A program made the translations under genes and the position numbers. 64,000 bases of DNA. Origin: Rothia endophytica (lineage in GTDB: Bacteria; Actinomycetota; Actinomycetes; Actinomycetales; Micrococcaceae). The number at the start of each line of letters is the position of its first letter. Within the stretch, counting starts at the first letter, position 1. Shown in pieces: positions 42,636-52,316 of the stretch. The DNA is taken from NCBI RefSeq assembly GCF_928381505.1, contig NZ_CAKMSJ010000003.1, positions 124,001 to 188,000 of the forward strand, in the 5' to 3' direction. The notes beneath the pieces were generated by a model, which worked only from the letters and a program-made list of their open reading frames with translations, was not told where the DNA came from and did no database searches.

Positions 42636-43297
42636 GCCCGGCTCTCTTCTTGGTTCAGAGGGAAACGCAGATTGACGGTACCCGCTATTTCATTGAGCAG
42701 CGGGTCATGCGTAGCAATGCAGACCATATCGCCTAAGTCCGTAACCCGCCAGTCAACCCACTCGGTGATCCACTGCACGCCGGCGGTATCCAACCGTTTT
42801 TCGGGTTCGTCCAGAAAATAGTAGCGGGCCGGGCGTACCAGCAGGGATGCTAGGCGCGAGCGCTGCTCCTGCCCAGAGCTTAGGGTGTAGGGCTGCCGGT
42901 CGTAGGCCTGGGGCACGCCCAGCTCTTCTAGGGCTTCGCGCGGGCTGTAGAGATTCTCGGGGTCAGCGCCCAGAGCGGTGTTAATTTCTGTGGCAGCCCG
43001 CGCCATCATTTCAAGGTGCTGGCCCACAGTCACCCCGGGCAACCAGCCGATGGCGTCATTGATGCCGAAGACCTGGGTACGGAAGGGGCGGGACGAGGAC
43101 TTAACCGGCGCACCGTTCAGAAGCATCTGCCCCTCGGTCAGCTCTTCTTGCTGCAGCAGGCACTTCATGAGAGTCGACTTGCCCGAGCCGTTTGGCCCGG
43201 TCAGGGTGTAGTAGGTGCCGGGATGCAGCTGCACCGAGGCGTCCTCAAAAACCAGGTTCTCTTTAAAGGCCTTCTTGGCAGCAAGTAACTCAATCAA
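42632..43297 (-). CDS. ABC transporter ATP-binding protein
   Basis: A 221-residue ATPase. Walker A is TGPNGSGKSTLMKC near residue 30, the signature is LSSGQEQRSRLASLL near 142, and Walker B YYFLDEPEKRLD near 164; the switch His is in CIATHDP. I start it at TTG 43297, which overlaps the upstream stop as TTGA and has GGAGG eight bases upstream; an upstream frame to 43330 would overlap more. The last residues of the D-loop (EPEKRLDTAG) are unusual. Works with the next gene. Confidence 0.85.
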   Translation of the reverse strand: MIELLAAKKAFKENLVFEDASVQLHPGTYYTLTGPNGSGKSTLMKCLLQQEELTEGQMLLNGAPVKSSSRPFRTQVFGINDAIGWLPGVTVGQHLEMMARAATEINTALGADPENLYSPREALEELGVPQAYDRQPYTLSSGQEQRSRLASLLVRPARYYFLDEPEKRLDTAGVQWITEWVDWRVTDLGDMVCIATHDPLLNEIAGTVNLRFPLNQEESRA

Positions 43298-44937
43298 GGG
43301 CTGTCCTCCGCCCTGCCTGTGAGCGAACACCCGGGGGTAGCCAATACCTGGTTGGCGTGGACGCCCAGCTGGGCCTGACGGACCAACAAGGCGCGGGCCG
43401 TTGCGGTGTCCACGAGGTCTATCTCGCTACCACTCACCAGGGCACCGGCGGCAGTCACCGATACCTCCGCATAATCGTAGCGCTTACCCAGAGGCCCCTG
43501 CTTCAGTTCAAGCTGCTGAATTTTCGCGTGCGGGGTAATGCTTAGTTTTTTGGTCATCATGCCACCGCGCACCAGCAATAGTGCGGGAGTCTGCGAAAAG
43601 GCATTGCGGCTGATTGCAAACCAGTCAACGCGGAAGCGGGCAGTAAGTTGACTAGCGGTAAAGCCGTGACCGCTACCCTTAGCGTCCAGACCTGCATGCA
43701 GCTGCTCAGCGGTAGCCCCGCCGTGCGCCTCATCGACAACGACCAGGGGTAGGATGCGCAGCAGGTCAGAGCGAGTGCCCACCGGCAGCAACTCACCGGC
43801 AAAAGCGGCATTTTCGCCTTCACCCTGCCCGGCTAGGGCAACAGATACCTTGTACCAGCCGGTCAGGCGCCAGAGCAGGGGCTGGGTGACAATCACCGAC
43901 TGGATGCGCCCCTCAGGCACGGTTCTTGTGACGGTATCGGTAAGGCCAAAACGGGTCTTCAGACCATCAGGGCTGGTCACCAGTCTAAAGTTCCACCCGG
44001 TGTTCAGACGCTTCCACAGAGCAGATGCCAGACCCGCAATCAAAGCCAGGTTAGAAGCAAAAACAGCGCCGAAAGAGATGTCTGACCAGAGCATGACACC
44101 CATCAGAGCACCAACAAACAGCACACCGGAAAATACTCCCAGCGAAAGGAACATAGACCCCAGCAACCTGGCCACCGGCACGTGCACAATCTGCTGCTCG
44201 CCCTCACCGCGTACCCCCAGGAAGTTCTCGGTGACGTGCTGGGCCAGGCGCTGACGCAGATGGTGTTCCCCTGTATGAGCACTTACCTCTGGGGCAGAAT
44301 GCTCAACTTCTAGCTGGCTACCAGCCGCGCTAGGCTTCGAGCCTGACTTCAGTTCCCGCACCTGCACCAGCAGTTCATCGCGTAGCCTGCGTGCCTCTCG
44401 GTAGCTAAGATACTGCACCTGCAAGGCTGACCCCGCGCCGTCCGCCACATCGAACTTAAGTTCAGCAAGCCCCAGTATGCGGGCGACCAGGGGCCGGTTG
44501 ACGTCGATAGACTGCACCCGGTCAAGGCGTGCCTTGCGCTCAGTTTTGAAGAGCATGCCGCTCTTGATGTAAACGTTGGAGGTATCCACCGCAAACCGGT
44601 AAAAAAACCAGGTCAGAAAAAAGGGAACCAGCAGCAGCAGAAAAACCAGCACGGCAGCTACCGGAAGCCAGAAACTGCCGAAGATGTGCAACCATGCCAG
44701 GATTCCGGACTCAGGCGGTTGCACTGTCGCCAAATCCTGGAAGGTCAGGGGATCATCGCCCCTAAAGAAGTCTTCAACAGCGGGGCGCACAATCCCCAAA
44801 AGGAAGGCAACGATGATCAGCCAGGACCGCACCAGGGGTGAGAGCGGGTGTGCCCGGCGCCAGGTCAGGGTCTGTTCTTGCTCCCGATCGAGAGGTTCAT
44901 CTGAGTGCGCCGTGTTTTCAAGTTGTGTGGCGCTCAT
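43294..44937 (-). CDS. Large bacterial PH-domain membrane protein (YdbT-like)
   Basis: A 547-residue protein with membrane helix pairs near residues 35-55 and 80-108, then a bacterial PH (DUF304) domain (IKSGMLFKTERKARLDRVQS near 140), another helix pair near 262-300, and two more PH-like repeats (LKTRFGLTDTVTRTVPEGRIQS near 330, GGMMTKKLSITPHAKIQQLE near 455). YdbS/YdbT pairs are widespread with unknown role; in Bacillus they affect resistance to antimicrobial peptides. Adjacent to the smaller PH gene and overlapping the ABC ATPase. Confidence 0.85.
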   Translation of the reverse strand: MSATQLENTAHSDEPLDREQEQTLTWRRAHPLSPLVRSWLIIVAFLLGIVRPAVEDFFRGDDPLTFQDLATVQPPESGILAWLHIFGSFWLPVAAVLVFLLLLVPFFLTWFFYRFAVDTSNVYIKSGMLFKTERKARLDRVQSIDVNRPLVARILGLAELKFDVADGAGSALQVQYLSYREARRLRDELLVQVRELKSGSKPSAAGSQLEVEHSAPEVSAHTGEHHLRQRLAQHVTENFLGVRGEGEQQIVHVPVARLLGSMFLSLGVFSGVLFVGALMGVMLWSDISFGAVFASNLALIAGLASALWKRLNTGWNFRLVTSPDGLKTRFGLTDTVTRTVPEGRIQSVIVTQPLLWRLTGWYKVSVALAGQGEGENAAFAGELLPVGTRSDLLRILPLVVVDEAHGGATAEQLHAGLDAKGSGHGFTASQLTARFRVDWFAISRNAFSQTPALLLVRGGMMTKKLSITPHAKIQQLELKQGPLGKRYDYAEVSVTAAGALVSGSEIDLVDTATARALLVRQAQLGVHANQVLATPGCSLTGRAEDSP

Positions 44938-45597
44938 TTACAGGCCCACCATCTTGGTATCAGATAGGTCGGTCAAAATTTCACGCAGACGTTGGGCCTC
45001 TGTCCTATCAAGCCCGGGAAGGACGGTGCTAGCTCCACCGGCCGTTTTGATGTCAAGATGGCTAAGACCCACCATATTCTCAATGGGCCCGGAGCTTACA
45101 TCAATGAACTGGATGCGCCCGTAGGGTACTGCGCGCACCTTGCGGAACATGATGCCCCTGCGGGTCAGCAGGTGCTCAGCACGTTCGCTGTAGCCCAGGG
45201 CGTGCACCTGCCGGCTGACGATAACGGTCAGCCAGATTTGCCACACCACCATTACCGCAGCCAAAGATACCGATAGCCACAGCGGCATATTCCACCAGCC
45301 CAGAACCTCGGTCAACAGCAGGGGAAGGCAGGCCAGAGCAATCATAATAAGCGACCAGATAGCCCGCGAAATCATACGCACCTTGAAGTATTTGGGGGAT
45401 ACCCGCTTCCATTCAATGTCGGCGGGGTCAATGAAATCCTTGCCCAGACCGTCCAGGTCAAGCGGAGGCAGAGTGGGGGTAAAAACTGGAGAGCTAACAG
45501 GGTTTTGTGCTTCAGACTCCTGCCAAGGTACCTCGGTAGCAGACGGACGCACAGCCTGCCCCTGGTCGTTATCTTCAATCAGCCTGTTCTCAGTCAT
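44938..45597 (-). CDS. Small bacterial PH-domain membrane protein (YdbS-like)
   Basis: A 219-residue protein: polar N-terminus, two membrane helices at about 78-120 and one PH domain (LLTRRGIMFRKVRAVPYGRIQFIDVSSGPIENMVGLSHLDI, of which the VPYGRIQ segment near residue 158 is the family mark). Its stop adjoins the start of the large PH gene. The usual YdbS partner. Confidence 0.85.
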   Translation of the reverse strand: MTENRLIEDNDQGQAVRPSATEVPWQESEAQNPVSSPVFTPTLPPLDLDGLGKDFIDPADIEWKRVSPKYFKVRMISRAIWSLIMIALACLPLLLTEVLGWWNMPLWLSVSLAAVMVVWQIWLTVIVSRQVHALGYSERAEHLLTRRGIMFRKVRAVPYGRIQFIDVSSGPIENMVGLSHLDIKTAGGASTVLPGLDRTEAQRLREILTDLSDTKMVGL

Positions 45598-45692
45598 GGA
45601 AGCGCTCCCTGCCTAGTATCTCATCAACCTCAGTGTTCATTGTTTCACAGGCATGGAAGCTAGCGAAGAAAATAATCTGTCGAAGAAGGATA

Positions 45693-46217
45693 CTACTTAC
45701 TTTCGCGGTTAGCCAGGGGCCCGGTCTGCGGCAGACCCTCGCCCAGACCCGTGCCGCCGCCGTCCTCATCATCACCGGGAGGGATTCTGCACATGTTCAC
45801 TGCGATAACGCCGGAAAGCATCATAAACAGCCCTGCGACCATGGAGATAGCTGATTCTGCGAGCGGCCAGGTAGAAGCGCGACTGCTCATGAGGCCAAGT
45901 TGGAAGACCAGGATAGCTAGTTGCCAGCCCATAACCAGTGCACCGGTCAGGGCCAGCGACTGCGCAAAGACCGCAACGCGAGCAGCGAGCAGGGAGTTCA
46001 TGTTGCCCGCCTGGCTGCGGGTTTCACGTTTGCTGAACTTACTGACCTGGCTAGCCAGATAAAGGACTGTGCCGCCAATCAGGAGAGCAGCCACCCAGAT
46101 AAGGGCGGGGAGGGAAAGCTCCGGCCCCCCGTTACGCACGCTCAGCGAATTAACGATGGCGCCGACAGCGGCTCCAACGGCAAGGGCGAGCGCCAGCGCG
46201 CGGGGCTTCAGATTCAC
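45693..46217 (-). CDS. DUF3180 family four-TM protein
   Basis: A 174-residue membrane protein with four helices (about 7-25, 37-55, 83-103, 125-148), of the actinobacterial DUF3180 family that sits directly after folK. The start overlaps folK by four bases. The tail is acidic and Gly-rich. Role unknown, but the position between folate and PH-domain genes is conserved. Confidence 0.85.
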   Translation of the reverse strand: MNLKPRALALALAVGAAVGAIVNSLSVRNGGPELSLPALIWVAALLIGGTVLYLASQVSKFSKRETRSQAGNMNSLLAARVAVFAQSLALTGALVMGWQLAILVFQLGLMSSRASTWPLAESAISMVAGLFMMLSGVIAVNMCRIPPGDDEDGGGTGLGEGLPQTGPLANRESK

Positions 46218-46720
46218 GCGTACACCACTGGGGCTGGGCGGAACTCCCTAATGCCTTCTGCGTCAGGGGCTACATCCGCAAGTTCTCGTACAGAGGATCC
46301 CATGAGCTGGGCGGCAGGGTCCATACGGGCCCAGGGTTCAAGGACGAAGGCGCGTTCAGCGGCGCGGGGGTGGGGCAGGGTGAGGTCGGGGTCGTCCATC
46401 TCAAGGGAGGCAATGTCGATGATATCGATGTCCAGGGTGCGAGGGCCCCAGCGCACCTCTCTGGTGCGGTGGTGCTTCTCTTCGATGCTCTGGCAATATT
46501 CCAGGAGCATGAAGGGCCGCATAGCTACCGTTATCTCAATGACCATATTGGTGTAATCCGGTTGACCGGCGGGGCCTCCCACGGGTGCAGTAATCGCAAT
46601 CGGTGAGACTTGGGTAATCTCAATCTTCTCGTGAGCAGCAAGATCAGCAACAGCCTGGGCCAGGGTGTCTTCACTAGCACCCAGGTTTGACCCCAGCGCA
46701 AGAACAGCTTTAACGGGCAT
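46214..46720 (-). CDS. folK: 6-hydroxymethyl-7,8-dihydropterin pyrophosphokinase
   Basis: A 168-residue folate enzyme that transfers pyrophosphate from ATP to the pterin. It carries ALGSNLG near residue 7, the substrate loop VSPIAITAPVGGPAGQPDY near 48, and RTREVRWGPRTLDIDII near 88, the family signature. I start it at ATG 46720 (GGGAGA just upstream), ten codons inside a longer frame; it overlaps folB by 11 bases. Confidence 0.93.
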   Translation of the reverse strand: MPVKAVLALGSNLGASEDTLAQAVADLAAHEKIEITQVSPIAITAPVGGPAGQPDYTNMVIEITVAMRPFMLLEYCQSIEEKHHRTREVRWGPRTLDIDIIDIASLEMDDPDLTLPHPRAAERAFVLEPWARMDPAAQLMGSSVRELADVAPDAEGIREFRPAPVVYA

Positions 46721-47126
46721 GATTCTCCCTAAAAATTGTGACCGCAACATCTGCGAAGGTGACTTCGATAGGAGCTTTAGGCTTGTGCACGGTTAGTTCC
46801 ACAGCGTCCAGCGGAAAGCGCTCCAGTACAGTCTGCGCGATGTTCTCTGCCAGGGTTTCAATCAGATTTAAGGATTCACCGGTGACAATTTCGCGGATCA
46901 CTTCAGCGACCTCAGCATAATTGACGGTATTAGCGACATCGTCGGTAGCGGCAGCTTGGGTGAAATCGGTGAACATGGTGATATCGACGAAGAAGGGCTG
47001 CCCTGTTTGCTTCTCGGTATCGAGCACGCCGTGATAGCCGACGCTGCCCACGCCGGTCAGCGTGATGCGGTCGGCGCGCGAGTAGTCCCTGCGCGTGAAA
47101 TCGCTAGATGATTCGTGAACGTGCAT
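46710..47126 (-). CDS. folB: Dihydroneopterin aldolase
   Basis: A 138-residue enzyme that splits dihydroneopterin to give the FolK substrate. GVGSVGYHGVLDTEKQTGQ and FFVDITMFTDF are near residues 28-60, YAEVAEVIREIV near 78, and the C-terminal VELTVHKPKAPI with the catalytic Lys near 118. ATG 47126 has AAAGG upstream. 249 bp separate it from folP, more than is usual in this operon. Confidence 0.92.
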   Translation of the reverse strand: MHVHESSSDFTRRDYSRADRITLTGVGSVGYHGVLDTEKQTGQPFFVDITMFTDFTQAAATDDVANTVNYAEVAEVIREIVTGESLNLIETLAENIAQTVLERFPLDAVELTVHKPKAPIEVTFADVAVTIFRENHAR

Positions 47127-47375
47127 GGCCACCTTTCACCGGGGTCAGTGGGCACCATCGTCGGTGTCTTGTCTAGCAATTATCCACGGTGCTTAGGCCG
47201 CGTGACCTGCTAGTAATTTGTGCTTTTAAGCATGATTTGTTCAAACTTTGCCGATTTTCTGCGGAAACTCCCAGCTTGCTGAGTTTCACATCACCCAAAA
47301 AAGGAGGTTAAGGTCACAAACACTTTTTCTTTTGTGAAGCGTTTATTGCAGCGTTGAGAAGTATGTTTCGACAGC
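47127..47375. other. 249-bp gap between folP and folB
   Basis: No terminator and no frame is visible. In related genomes folP and folB usually adjoin. The gap may hold a separate promoter for folBK. Confidence 0.4.
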
Positions 47376-48266
47376 CTATTCGGCACCCTGTTGCCAGGCA
47401 GACCTCACCGCTAGAGCGTCCACGGTCGCACGCACATTATGCACCCGCACTGCCCAAGCCCCGGCGTCCGCCGCCATCAGGCTAAGGGCAGCACTGGCAA
47501 CATCACGATCAGCGGGCGCACGCTCAGCAACCTGCTCTACAGGCAGCCCGGCGGACGCCGCGTCGCTGGCCTGCAAGGCAGCGGCAATAAACCGCTTGCG
47601 GGACCCTGCCACCAGAACCTTATGCCCCTGGGCAACCAGACCCTCAATACCCGCCAGAATTTGCCAGTTCTGCTCCCCACGTTTTGCGAAACCAGGCCCA
47701 GGGTCAAGGATAATCTTCTGCGACTCCACTCCCCCAGCAAGTAGACGCTGGCGCAGCCCCATCAGCTCAGCAATCACCTCATCAGCAACCCGGCCGTAAG
47801 TCGCCTGAGAATCCATGGTCTGAGAGGTGCCCCGGGCGTGCATAAGAATGTAAGGAACCTTCAGCTCCGCTACCGCTTCGACCATGTCATCACGCAGACT
47901 CATACCGGCTACATCGTTGATGATGTGGGCGCCGGCATCCACAGCCGCCCGGGCGGTTTCTGGGTTGAGGGTATCAACACTCATCACAATCCCCTGCGCC
48001 GCCAGCGCTTCAACCACGGGTAGCACCCGGCGCTGCTCTTCAGCCAGCGGGACGCGCACCGCACCGGGGCGCGTGGACTCACCACCCACGTCGATAATGT
48101 CAGCCCCCTGCTCTACCAGACGCAAAGCGTGCGCCACTGCGGTCTCGGTGGTGGCGTGCAAACCGCCATCAGAGAAGGAATCCGGGGTGACGTTGAGAAT
48201 CCCCATCACCAGGGTTCGGTCGGTAGGCAAAGCCTCAAAAGTGCCGTGAGCGTGCGGTAAATTCAT
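47376..48266 (-). CDS. folP: Dihydropteroate synthase
   Basis: A 296-residue TIM-barrel enzyme joining p-aminobenzoate to the pterin, the sulfonamide target. MGILNVTPDSFSDGG is near residue 22, DIIDVGGESTRPGA near 56, VDTLNPETARAAVDAG near 97, ILDPGPGFAKRGEQNW near 190, and AGSRKRFI near 218. Its start faces the XRE/DUF2975 cassette, which separates it from folE. Confidence 0.96.
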   Translation of the reverse strand: MNLPHAHGTFEALPTDRTLVMGILNVTPDSFSDGGLHATTETAVAHALRLVEQGADIIDVGGESTRPGAVRVPLAEEQRRVLPVVEALAAQGIVMSVDTLNPETARAAVDAGAHIINDVAGMSLRDDMVEAVAELKVPYILMHARGTSQTMDSQATYGRVADEVIAELMGLRQRLLAGGVESQKIILDPGPGFAKRGEQNWQILAGIEGLVAQGHKVLVAGSRKRFIAAALQASDAASAGLPVEQVAERAPADRDVASAALSLMAADAGAWAVRVHNVRATVDALAVRSAWQQGAE

Positions 48267-48356
48267 GTCTCCAGTCTAGGTGGCAGGCTGACTAGACCGC
48301 ACCCCTACAGGGGAAGCTGGCGGGGCGCCCGGTGCCGCGCCTGGCTAACCTCAACA

Positions 48357-48425
48357 GCGAGCGTGCGCCTTATCGCCGAGTGTGCGCCTCTAATGCGCAC
48401 GCTCGGCGATAAGGTGCACGCTCGC
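48357..48425. repeat. 31-bp near-perfect hairpin upstream of folP
   Basis: Arms 48357-48387 and 48395-48425 match at 29 of 31 positions around CTCTAAT. Each arm contains CGAG(C/T)GTGCGCC twice or its complement. It is in the divergent region between folP and the XRE gene, where no transcript should end. Confidence 0.75.
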
Positions 48426-48444
48426 GAAAACAGCTCCCCCTCTT

Positions 48445-48495
48445 GCCTATCGTTTATCGATATGCCACACTAGAGCATATCGATAAACGATAGGC
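48445..48495. promoter_or_regulatory. Large perfect operator before the XRE gene
   Basis: Two perfect 21-base inverted arms (core CCTATCGTTTATCGATATG and its complement) flank CACACTAGA, which can serve as the -10 region. Each arm contains the smaller near-palindrome TATCGTTTATCGATA. Occupancy would block transcription, so self-repression by the XRE protein is likely. Confidence 0.75.
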
Positions 48496-48517
48496 TTTTT
48501 GATGTAGGGAGGGACGC

Positions 48518-48748
48518 ATGCCACCAGACCAGGAACACCAGATCAGGTGTAACCTTGACCGGCTTCTAGACGAGCGAAACCTGAGCCTGGTCGAGCTCTC
48601 CCAGCAGGTGGGCGTCTCGGTTGCCAACCTGTCGGTGCTCAAAAATAACCGGGCACGCGCCGTCCGCTTCTCAACCCTCACCGCCCTCTGCCAGGTCTTA
48701 GACTGCAGCCCGGGCGACCTCTTCACCTACGACAGCCAAGGAGCATGA
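48518..48748 (+). CDS. Small XRE-family regulator (YozG-like)
   Basis: A 76-residue protein that is almost entirely one helix-turn-helix: LDRLLDERNLSLVELSQQVG then SVANLSVLKNNRARAVRFST and a CQVLDCSPGDLF end. The length and ending are typical of YozG-like regulators paired with DUF2975 proteins. GGGAGG lies five bases before the ATG. It ends one base before the DUF2975 gene; a large palindromic operator lies upstream. Confidence 0.88.
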   Translation: MPPDQEHQIRCNLDRLLDERNLSLVELSQQVGVSVANLSVLKNNRARAVRFSTLTALCQVLDCSPGDLFTYDSQGA

Positions 48749-48749
48749 G

Positions 48750-49340
48750 ATGGGAAACCTCAAAAACTACCTAGGGCTGGACGCCGACAACAAGCCCCAG
48801 CCAGAAGAACACAACTTCAGCGTCGCCTACATCTACACCGGTTTCGCTATCTTCATGGTCCTTGGGCTTGCCGTCATGCAGTGGCCAGAGCAGGGCATTC
48901 CCTCACCCCTGCACCGCTTCAACCCCGAGCTCACCGGCGGCACTCACTGGGTCAGCGCAGAGAATCTCGGCCAGCTCACCGTAGTGGCAGCCTGGGCGGG
49001 TTTCGCCTGGAAGTTCCTGGTCTACCTCGCCACAGCGGTGCTCCTTCACCGGGTGGCTAGGGTTTTCTACCGCAAGGCTGACTTCACCGCTACAGCCCTG
49101 TCGACCCTGCGAGCCGTGCCCATCGTCCTGCTAATCGGCATGATTGGCTACTCCATTTTCACTGAGGTGGTGGCCTTTGGTGTCAGCAGGGCCTACGTTC
49201 TGGATTCCCTAGAAAAAGAGGCAACCTTCTTCTCAGACCAGGGCATGGTGACCATTCTGTTTATCGCAGCTCTCTTCTTCATCGAAGGAGCACTACGCCG
49301 GGGGTTGACCCTTCAGGAAGACACAGACGCCACGATCTAA
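48750..49340 (+). CDS. DUF2975 family membrane protein
   Basis: A 196-residue protein with four membrane helices (about 26-44, 85-103, 124-146, 166-184). The end, MVTILFIAALFFIEGALRRGLTLQEDTDATI, includes the LRRGLTLQ(E/N)D mark of DUF2975 (YoaS-like) proteins. It is co-expressed with the XRE regulator. The family is widespread and its function unknown. Confidence 0.85.
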   Translation: MGNLKNYLGLDADNKPQPEEHNFSVAYIYTGFAIFMVLGLAVMQWPEQGIPSPLHRFNPELTGGTHWVSAENLGQLTVVAAWAGFAWKFLVYLATAVLLHRVARVFYRKADFTATALSTLRAVPIVLLIGMIGYSIFTEVVAFGVSRAYVLDSLEKEATFFSDQGMVTILFIAALFFIEGALRRGLTLQEDTDATI

Positions 49341-49368
49341 CAGGTGCCCTCGGCGCTAGGGCACAACG

Positions 49369-49404
49369 AAAGGGGCCGGTTTGTTGCTACAAACAGGCCC
49401 CTTT
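49369..49404. terminator. Bidirectional terminator between DUF2975 gene and folE
   Basis: AAAGGGGCCGGTTTGT pairs with ACAAACAGGCCCCTTT with one mismatch around a four-base loop. It serves both converging genes. Confidence 0.85.
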
Positions 49405-49416
49405 CTAATCTTCAGG

Positions 49417-49983
49417 CTAGGAAGCGTTAATAAGGCTCATTGCCTCGGCCCGGGTAGCCGGGTCGTGCAAAGCGCCGCGTACCGCCGAAGTCACGGTCTT
49501 AGTGCCGGGCTTACGCACGCCACGCATGGACATGCACATGTGCTCAGCCTGCATCACGACAATGGCACCCAAAGGAGCCAGATGCTCTTCAAGAGCTTCA
49601 ACCACCTGAGTAGTCAGGCGTTCCTGCACCTGTGGGCGCTTAGCGTAGAGATCCACCAGACGTGCCAGCTTGGATAGACCGGTTACCTTGCCATCCCCTC
49701 CGGGAATGTAGCCAATGTGCGCTGTTCCGTAGAAGGGCACCAGGTGATGCTCGCAGGTAGAGAAGAAAGGAATGTCCTTGACCAGCACCATCTCGGAATG
49801 GTCGATATCGAAGGTGGTGCCCAGAAGGTCAGCGGCGTCCTGGTGAAGGCCAGCAAACATTTCCTCGTAGGCACGCGCCACGCGGGCAGGGGTATCCAAG
49901 AGACCGTCGCGTTCGGGGTCTTCACCGATCGCCAGCAGGATCTCGCGAACCGCCGCCTCGATACGGGGCTGGTCCACCGCCAC
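49417..49983 (-). CDS. folE: GTP cyclohydrolase I
   Basis: A 188-residue enzyme for the first step of folate synthesis. The zinc site is [10 protein letters not shown] near residue 77 with a second Cys in [14 protein letters not shown] near 146, and [21 protein letters not shown] near 100 is the family signature. Its GTG start shares one base with the ftsH stop (TAGTG), so it is coupled to ftsH. Confidence 0.96.
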   Translation of the reverse strand: MAVDQPRIEAAVREILLAIGEDPERDGLLDTPARVARAYEEMFAGLHQDAADLLGTTFDIDHSEMVLVKDIPFFSTCEHHLVPFYGTAHIGYIPGGDGKVTGLSKLARLVDLYAKRPQVQERLTTQVVEALEEHLAPLGAIVVMQAEHMCMSMRGVRKPGTKTVTSAVRGALHDPATRAEAMSLINAS

Positions 49984-52118
49984 TAGCGCTGCCCTCCCAG
50001 CGGGTCCACATCGGGGGTCCCCTCAGGGCCGGCCGCGCCGGGGTGGGGTGTGCCATGGTCCATGGGATCAACCACCGGCTGCTGCACAATGCCCTCAACG
50101 GGAGCGTTATCAGACTCTTCGCTCTCACCCTGGTTTGCCTCAGCACGTTCGCTGGGGGCTAGCACGGGGGGAATATCGGTCTTCTCGCGGGTCTCCTTGG
50201 AGTACCAGTGCTCGCGCTCGGGGCGCTTGCGCACGTTGGCAAAGATTTCTGCCAGCTCGTTCTCTAACAGAGTTTCCTTCTCTAGCAGGGCCAGAGCCAG
50301 GGTGTCCAGCACGTCGCGGTTCTCAACCAGAATCTGGAAAGCCTCATCGTGAGCACCCTCAAGCAGGGCCTGCACCTCGGCGTCCACGGTAGCAGCCAGA
50401 GCATCGGAATGCTGGTTGCCGCCGCCACCGCCACCACCCAGGAAGGGGTCAGATTCTTTAGCGACCAGGCGCACCGATCCCACCTTGGCGCTCATGCCGT
50501 ATTCGGTCACCATCTTGCGCGCGGTGTCGGTTGCCTTCTGAATATCGTTGGACGCACCGGTTGAGGGGTCGTGGAAGACAACTTCTTCAGCGGCGCGGCC
50601 ACCCATGGCGTAGGCCATCTGGTCTAGCAGTTCGTGGCGGGTGGTGGAGTATTTATCATCCTGCGGCATGACCATGGTGTAACCCAGGGCGCGGCCACGG
50701 GGCAGAATCGTAATCTTGGTGACGGGTGCCGAGTTACGCAGGGCAGCAGCTACCAGAGCGTGACCGCCCTCGTGGTAGGCGGTGACCTTACGTTCGTGCT
50801 CGTTCATAATGCGGGAAGAACGCTGGGGGCCTGCCATAACACGGTCAATCGCCTCGTCAATGGCACGCTCATCAATGACGTTGCCACCATCGCGGGCCGT
50901 CAGCAGGGCCGCTTCGTTCATAACGTTGGCAAGATCAGCACCGGTGAAACCGGGGGTACGCTTAGCAACTGAGCCCAGGTCAACGCGGCGGTCAATCGGC
51001 TTGCCAGCAGCATGCACCTCAAGGATGCGCGTGCGTCCTGCCATATCGGGGGCGTCCACGCCCACCTGGCGGTCGAAACGGCCGGGGCGCAACAGCGCGG
51101 GGTCCAGCACGTCGGGGCGGTTGGTCGCCGCAATAACAATGATGTTGGAGGTTCCGTCGAAGCCGTCCATCTCAACCAGCAACTGGTTAAGGGTCTGCTC
51201 GCGTTCGTCATTACCGCCGCCCATGCCGACGCCGCGCTGGCGGCCAACAGCATCAATTTCGTCCACGAAGATGATGGCGGCGGGGTTCTGCTTGGCTTCC
51301 TTGAAGAGGTCTCGCACGCGGGAGGCACCCACACCAACGAACATTTCAACGAAGTCAGAACCGGAGATGGAGAAGAAGGGCACGCCGGCTTCACCAGCAA
51401 CAGCCTTAGCCAGCAGAGTTTTACCGGTCCCGGGAGGGCCATAGAGCAGAACACCCTTGGGAATCTTCGCGCCCAGACGGGTGAACTTCTCGGGTTCAGC
51501 CAAAAATTCGCGTACCTCTTCAAGCTCAGCCAGAGCCTCATCCACACCGGCAACGTCGGCGAAACGCACGGTCGGGTTGTCCTTGTTGAACTTCTTAGCC
51601 TTTGACTTAGAGAAGTTCATAATCTGGGAGCTGCCACCGCCCATGCGAGACATCAAGAACCAGAAGAGAGCGACCAGAATGAGGAAGGGCAACATGAAGG
51701 ACAGCATGGAGGTAAACCAGTTGGTCTGCACCGGCTGATCCGTGAAGGATTCCAAGCCGGCATCGTCCATAGCCGCCACCACATCATCAGCGCGGGGCTC
51801 AACATAGTAGAAAGAAACGGACTTGCCCTGGTTTTCACCAGAACCATTCACGTAGTCGTCCTTGAGCTCAAGATCCACGCGCTGATCGCCATCGTAAATC
51901 TTGGCGCTGATCGCCTTATCGTCGTTCAGCAACCCCAGACCCACGTTGGTATCAACCTGGCGTGCTGATGAAAAGCTGTTAGCAAACAGCATGGGGACCG
52001 CAATGAGCACGGCAAGAAGAACCCAGAACCAGGGCCCTGAAATCAGCTTGCCAAAGAACCCCTTCTTCTTGCCATCAGGGGTGTTATCCGTTTTTTGCGT
52101 CAATGCCGTGCCTTCCAC
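49983..52118 (-). CDS. ftsH: ATP-dependent zinc metalloprotease FtsH
   Basis: A 711-residue membrane protease. Two helices at about 28-46 and 137-157 enclose an extracytoplasmic domain. The AAA+ domain has [14 protein letters not shown] near 228, [11 protein letters not shown] near 290 and RPGRFDRQV near 343; the zinc site is HEGGHA near 446. The tail after about 640 is acidic and likely disordered, as in actinobacteria. It heads ftsH-folE. Confidence 0.97.
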   Translation of the reverse strand: MEGTALTQKTDNTPDGKKKGFFGKLISGPWFWVLLAVLIAVPMLFANSFSSARQVDTNVGLGLLNDDKAISAKIYDGDQRVDLELKDDYVNGSGENQGKSVSFYYVEPRADDVVAAMDDAGLESFTDQPVQTNWFTSMLSFMLPFLILVALFWFLMSRMGGGSSQIMNFSKSKAKKFNKDNPTVRFADVAGVDEALAELEEVREFLAEPEKFTRLGAKIPKGVLLYGPPGTGKTLLAKAVAGEAGVPFFSISGSDFVEMFVGVGASRVRDLFKEAKQNPAAIIFVDEIDAVGRQRGVGMGGGNDEREQTLNQLLVEMDGFDGTSNIIVIAATNRPDVLDPALLRPGRFDRQVGVDAPDMAGRTRILEVHAAGKPIDRRVDLGSVAKRTPGFTGADLANVMNEAALLTARDGGNVIDERAIDEAIDRVMAGPQRSSRIMNEHERKVTAYHEGGHALVAAALRNSAPVTKITILPRGRALGYTMVMPQDDKYSTTRHELLDQMAYAMGGRAAEEVVFHDPSTGASNDIQKATDTARKMVTEYGMSAKVGSVRLVAKESDPFLGGGGGGGNQHSDALAATVDAEVQALLEGAHDEAFQILVENRDVLDTLALALLEKETLLENELAEIFANVRKRPEREHWYSKETREKTDIPPVLAPSERAEANQGESEESDNAPVEGIVQQPVVDPMDHGTPHPGAAGPEGTPDVDPLGGQR

Positions 52119-52316
52119 ATCTGACGGGGCTAGGCGAGCCCAACCACTTACATTTTCTATTGCCGCCGCGAACGGGGCCTAAGAACTTAAAGACCTATCT
52201 AATGTACCTAAGTTTCCTGAATTCTAACCGTGATGCTAGTTTGTTTCGCCTCTGGGCTAAAGGGCAAGCCGGGGCTACCTCTCCCCTTACCCGCCCTGAC
52301 CCTGCTTAGATACAGC

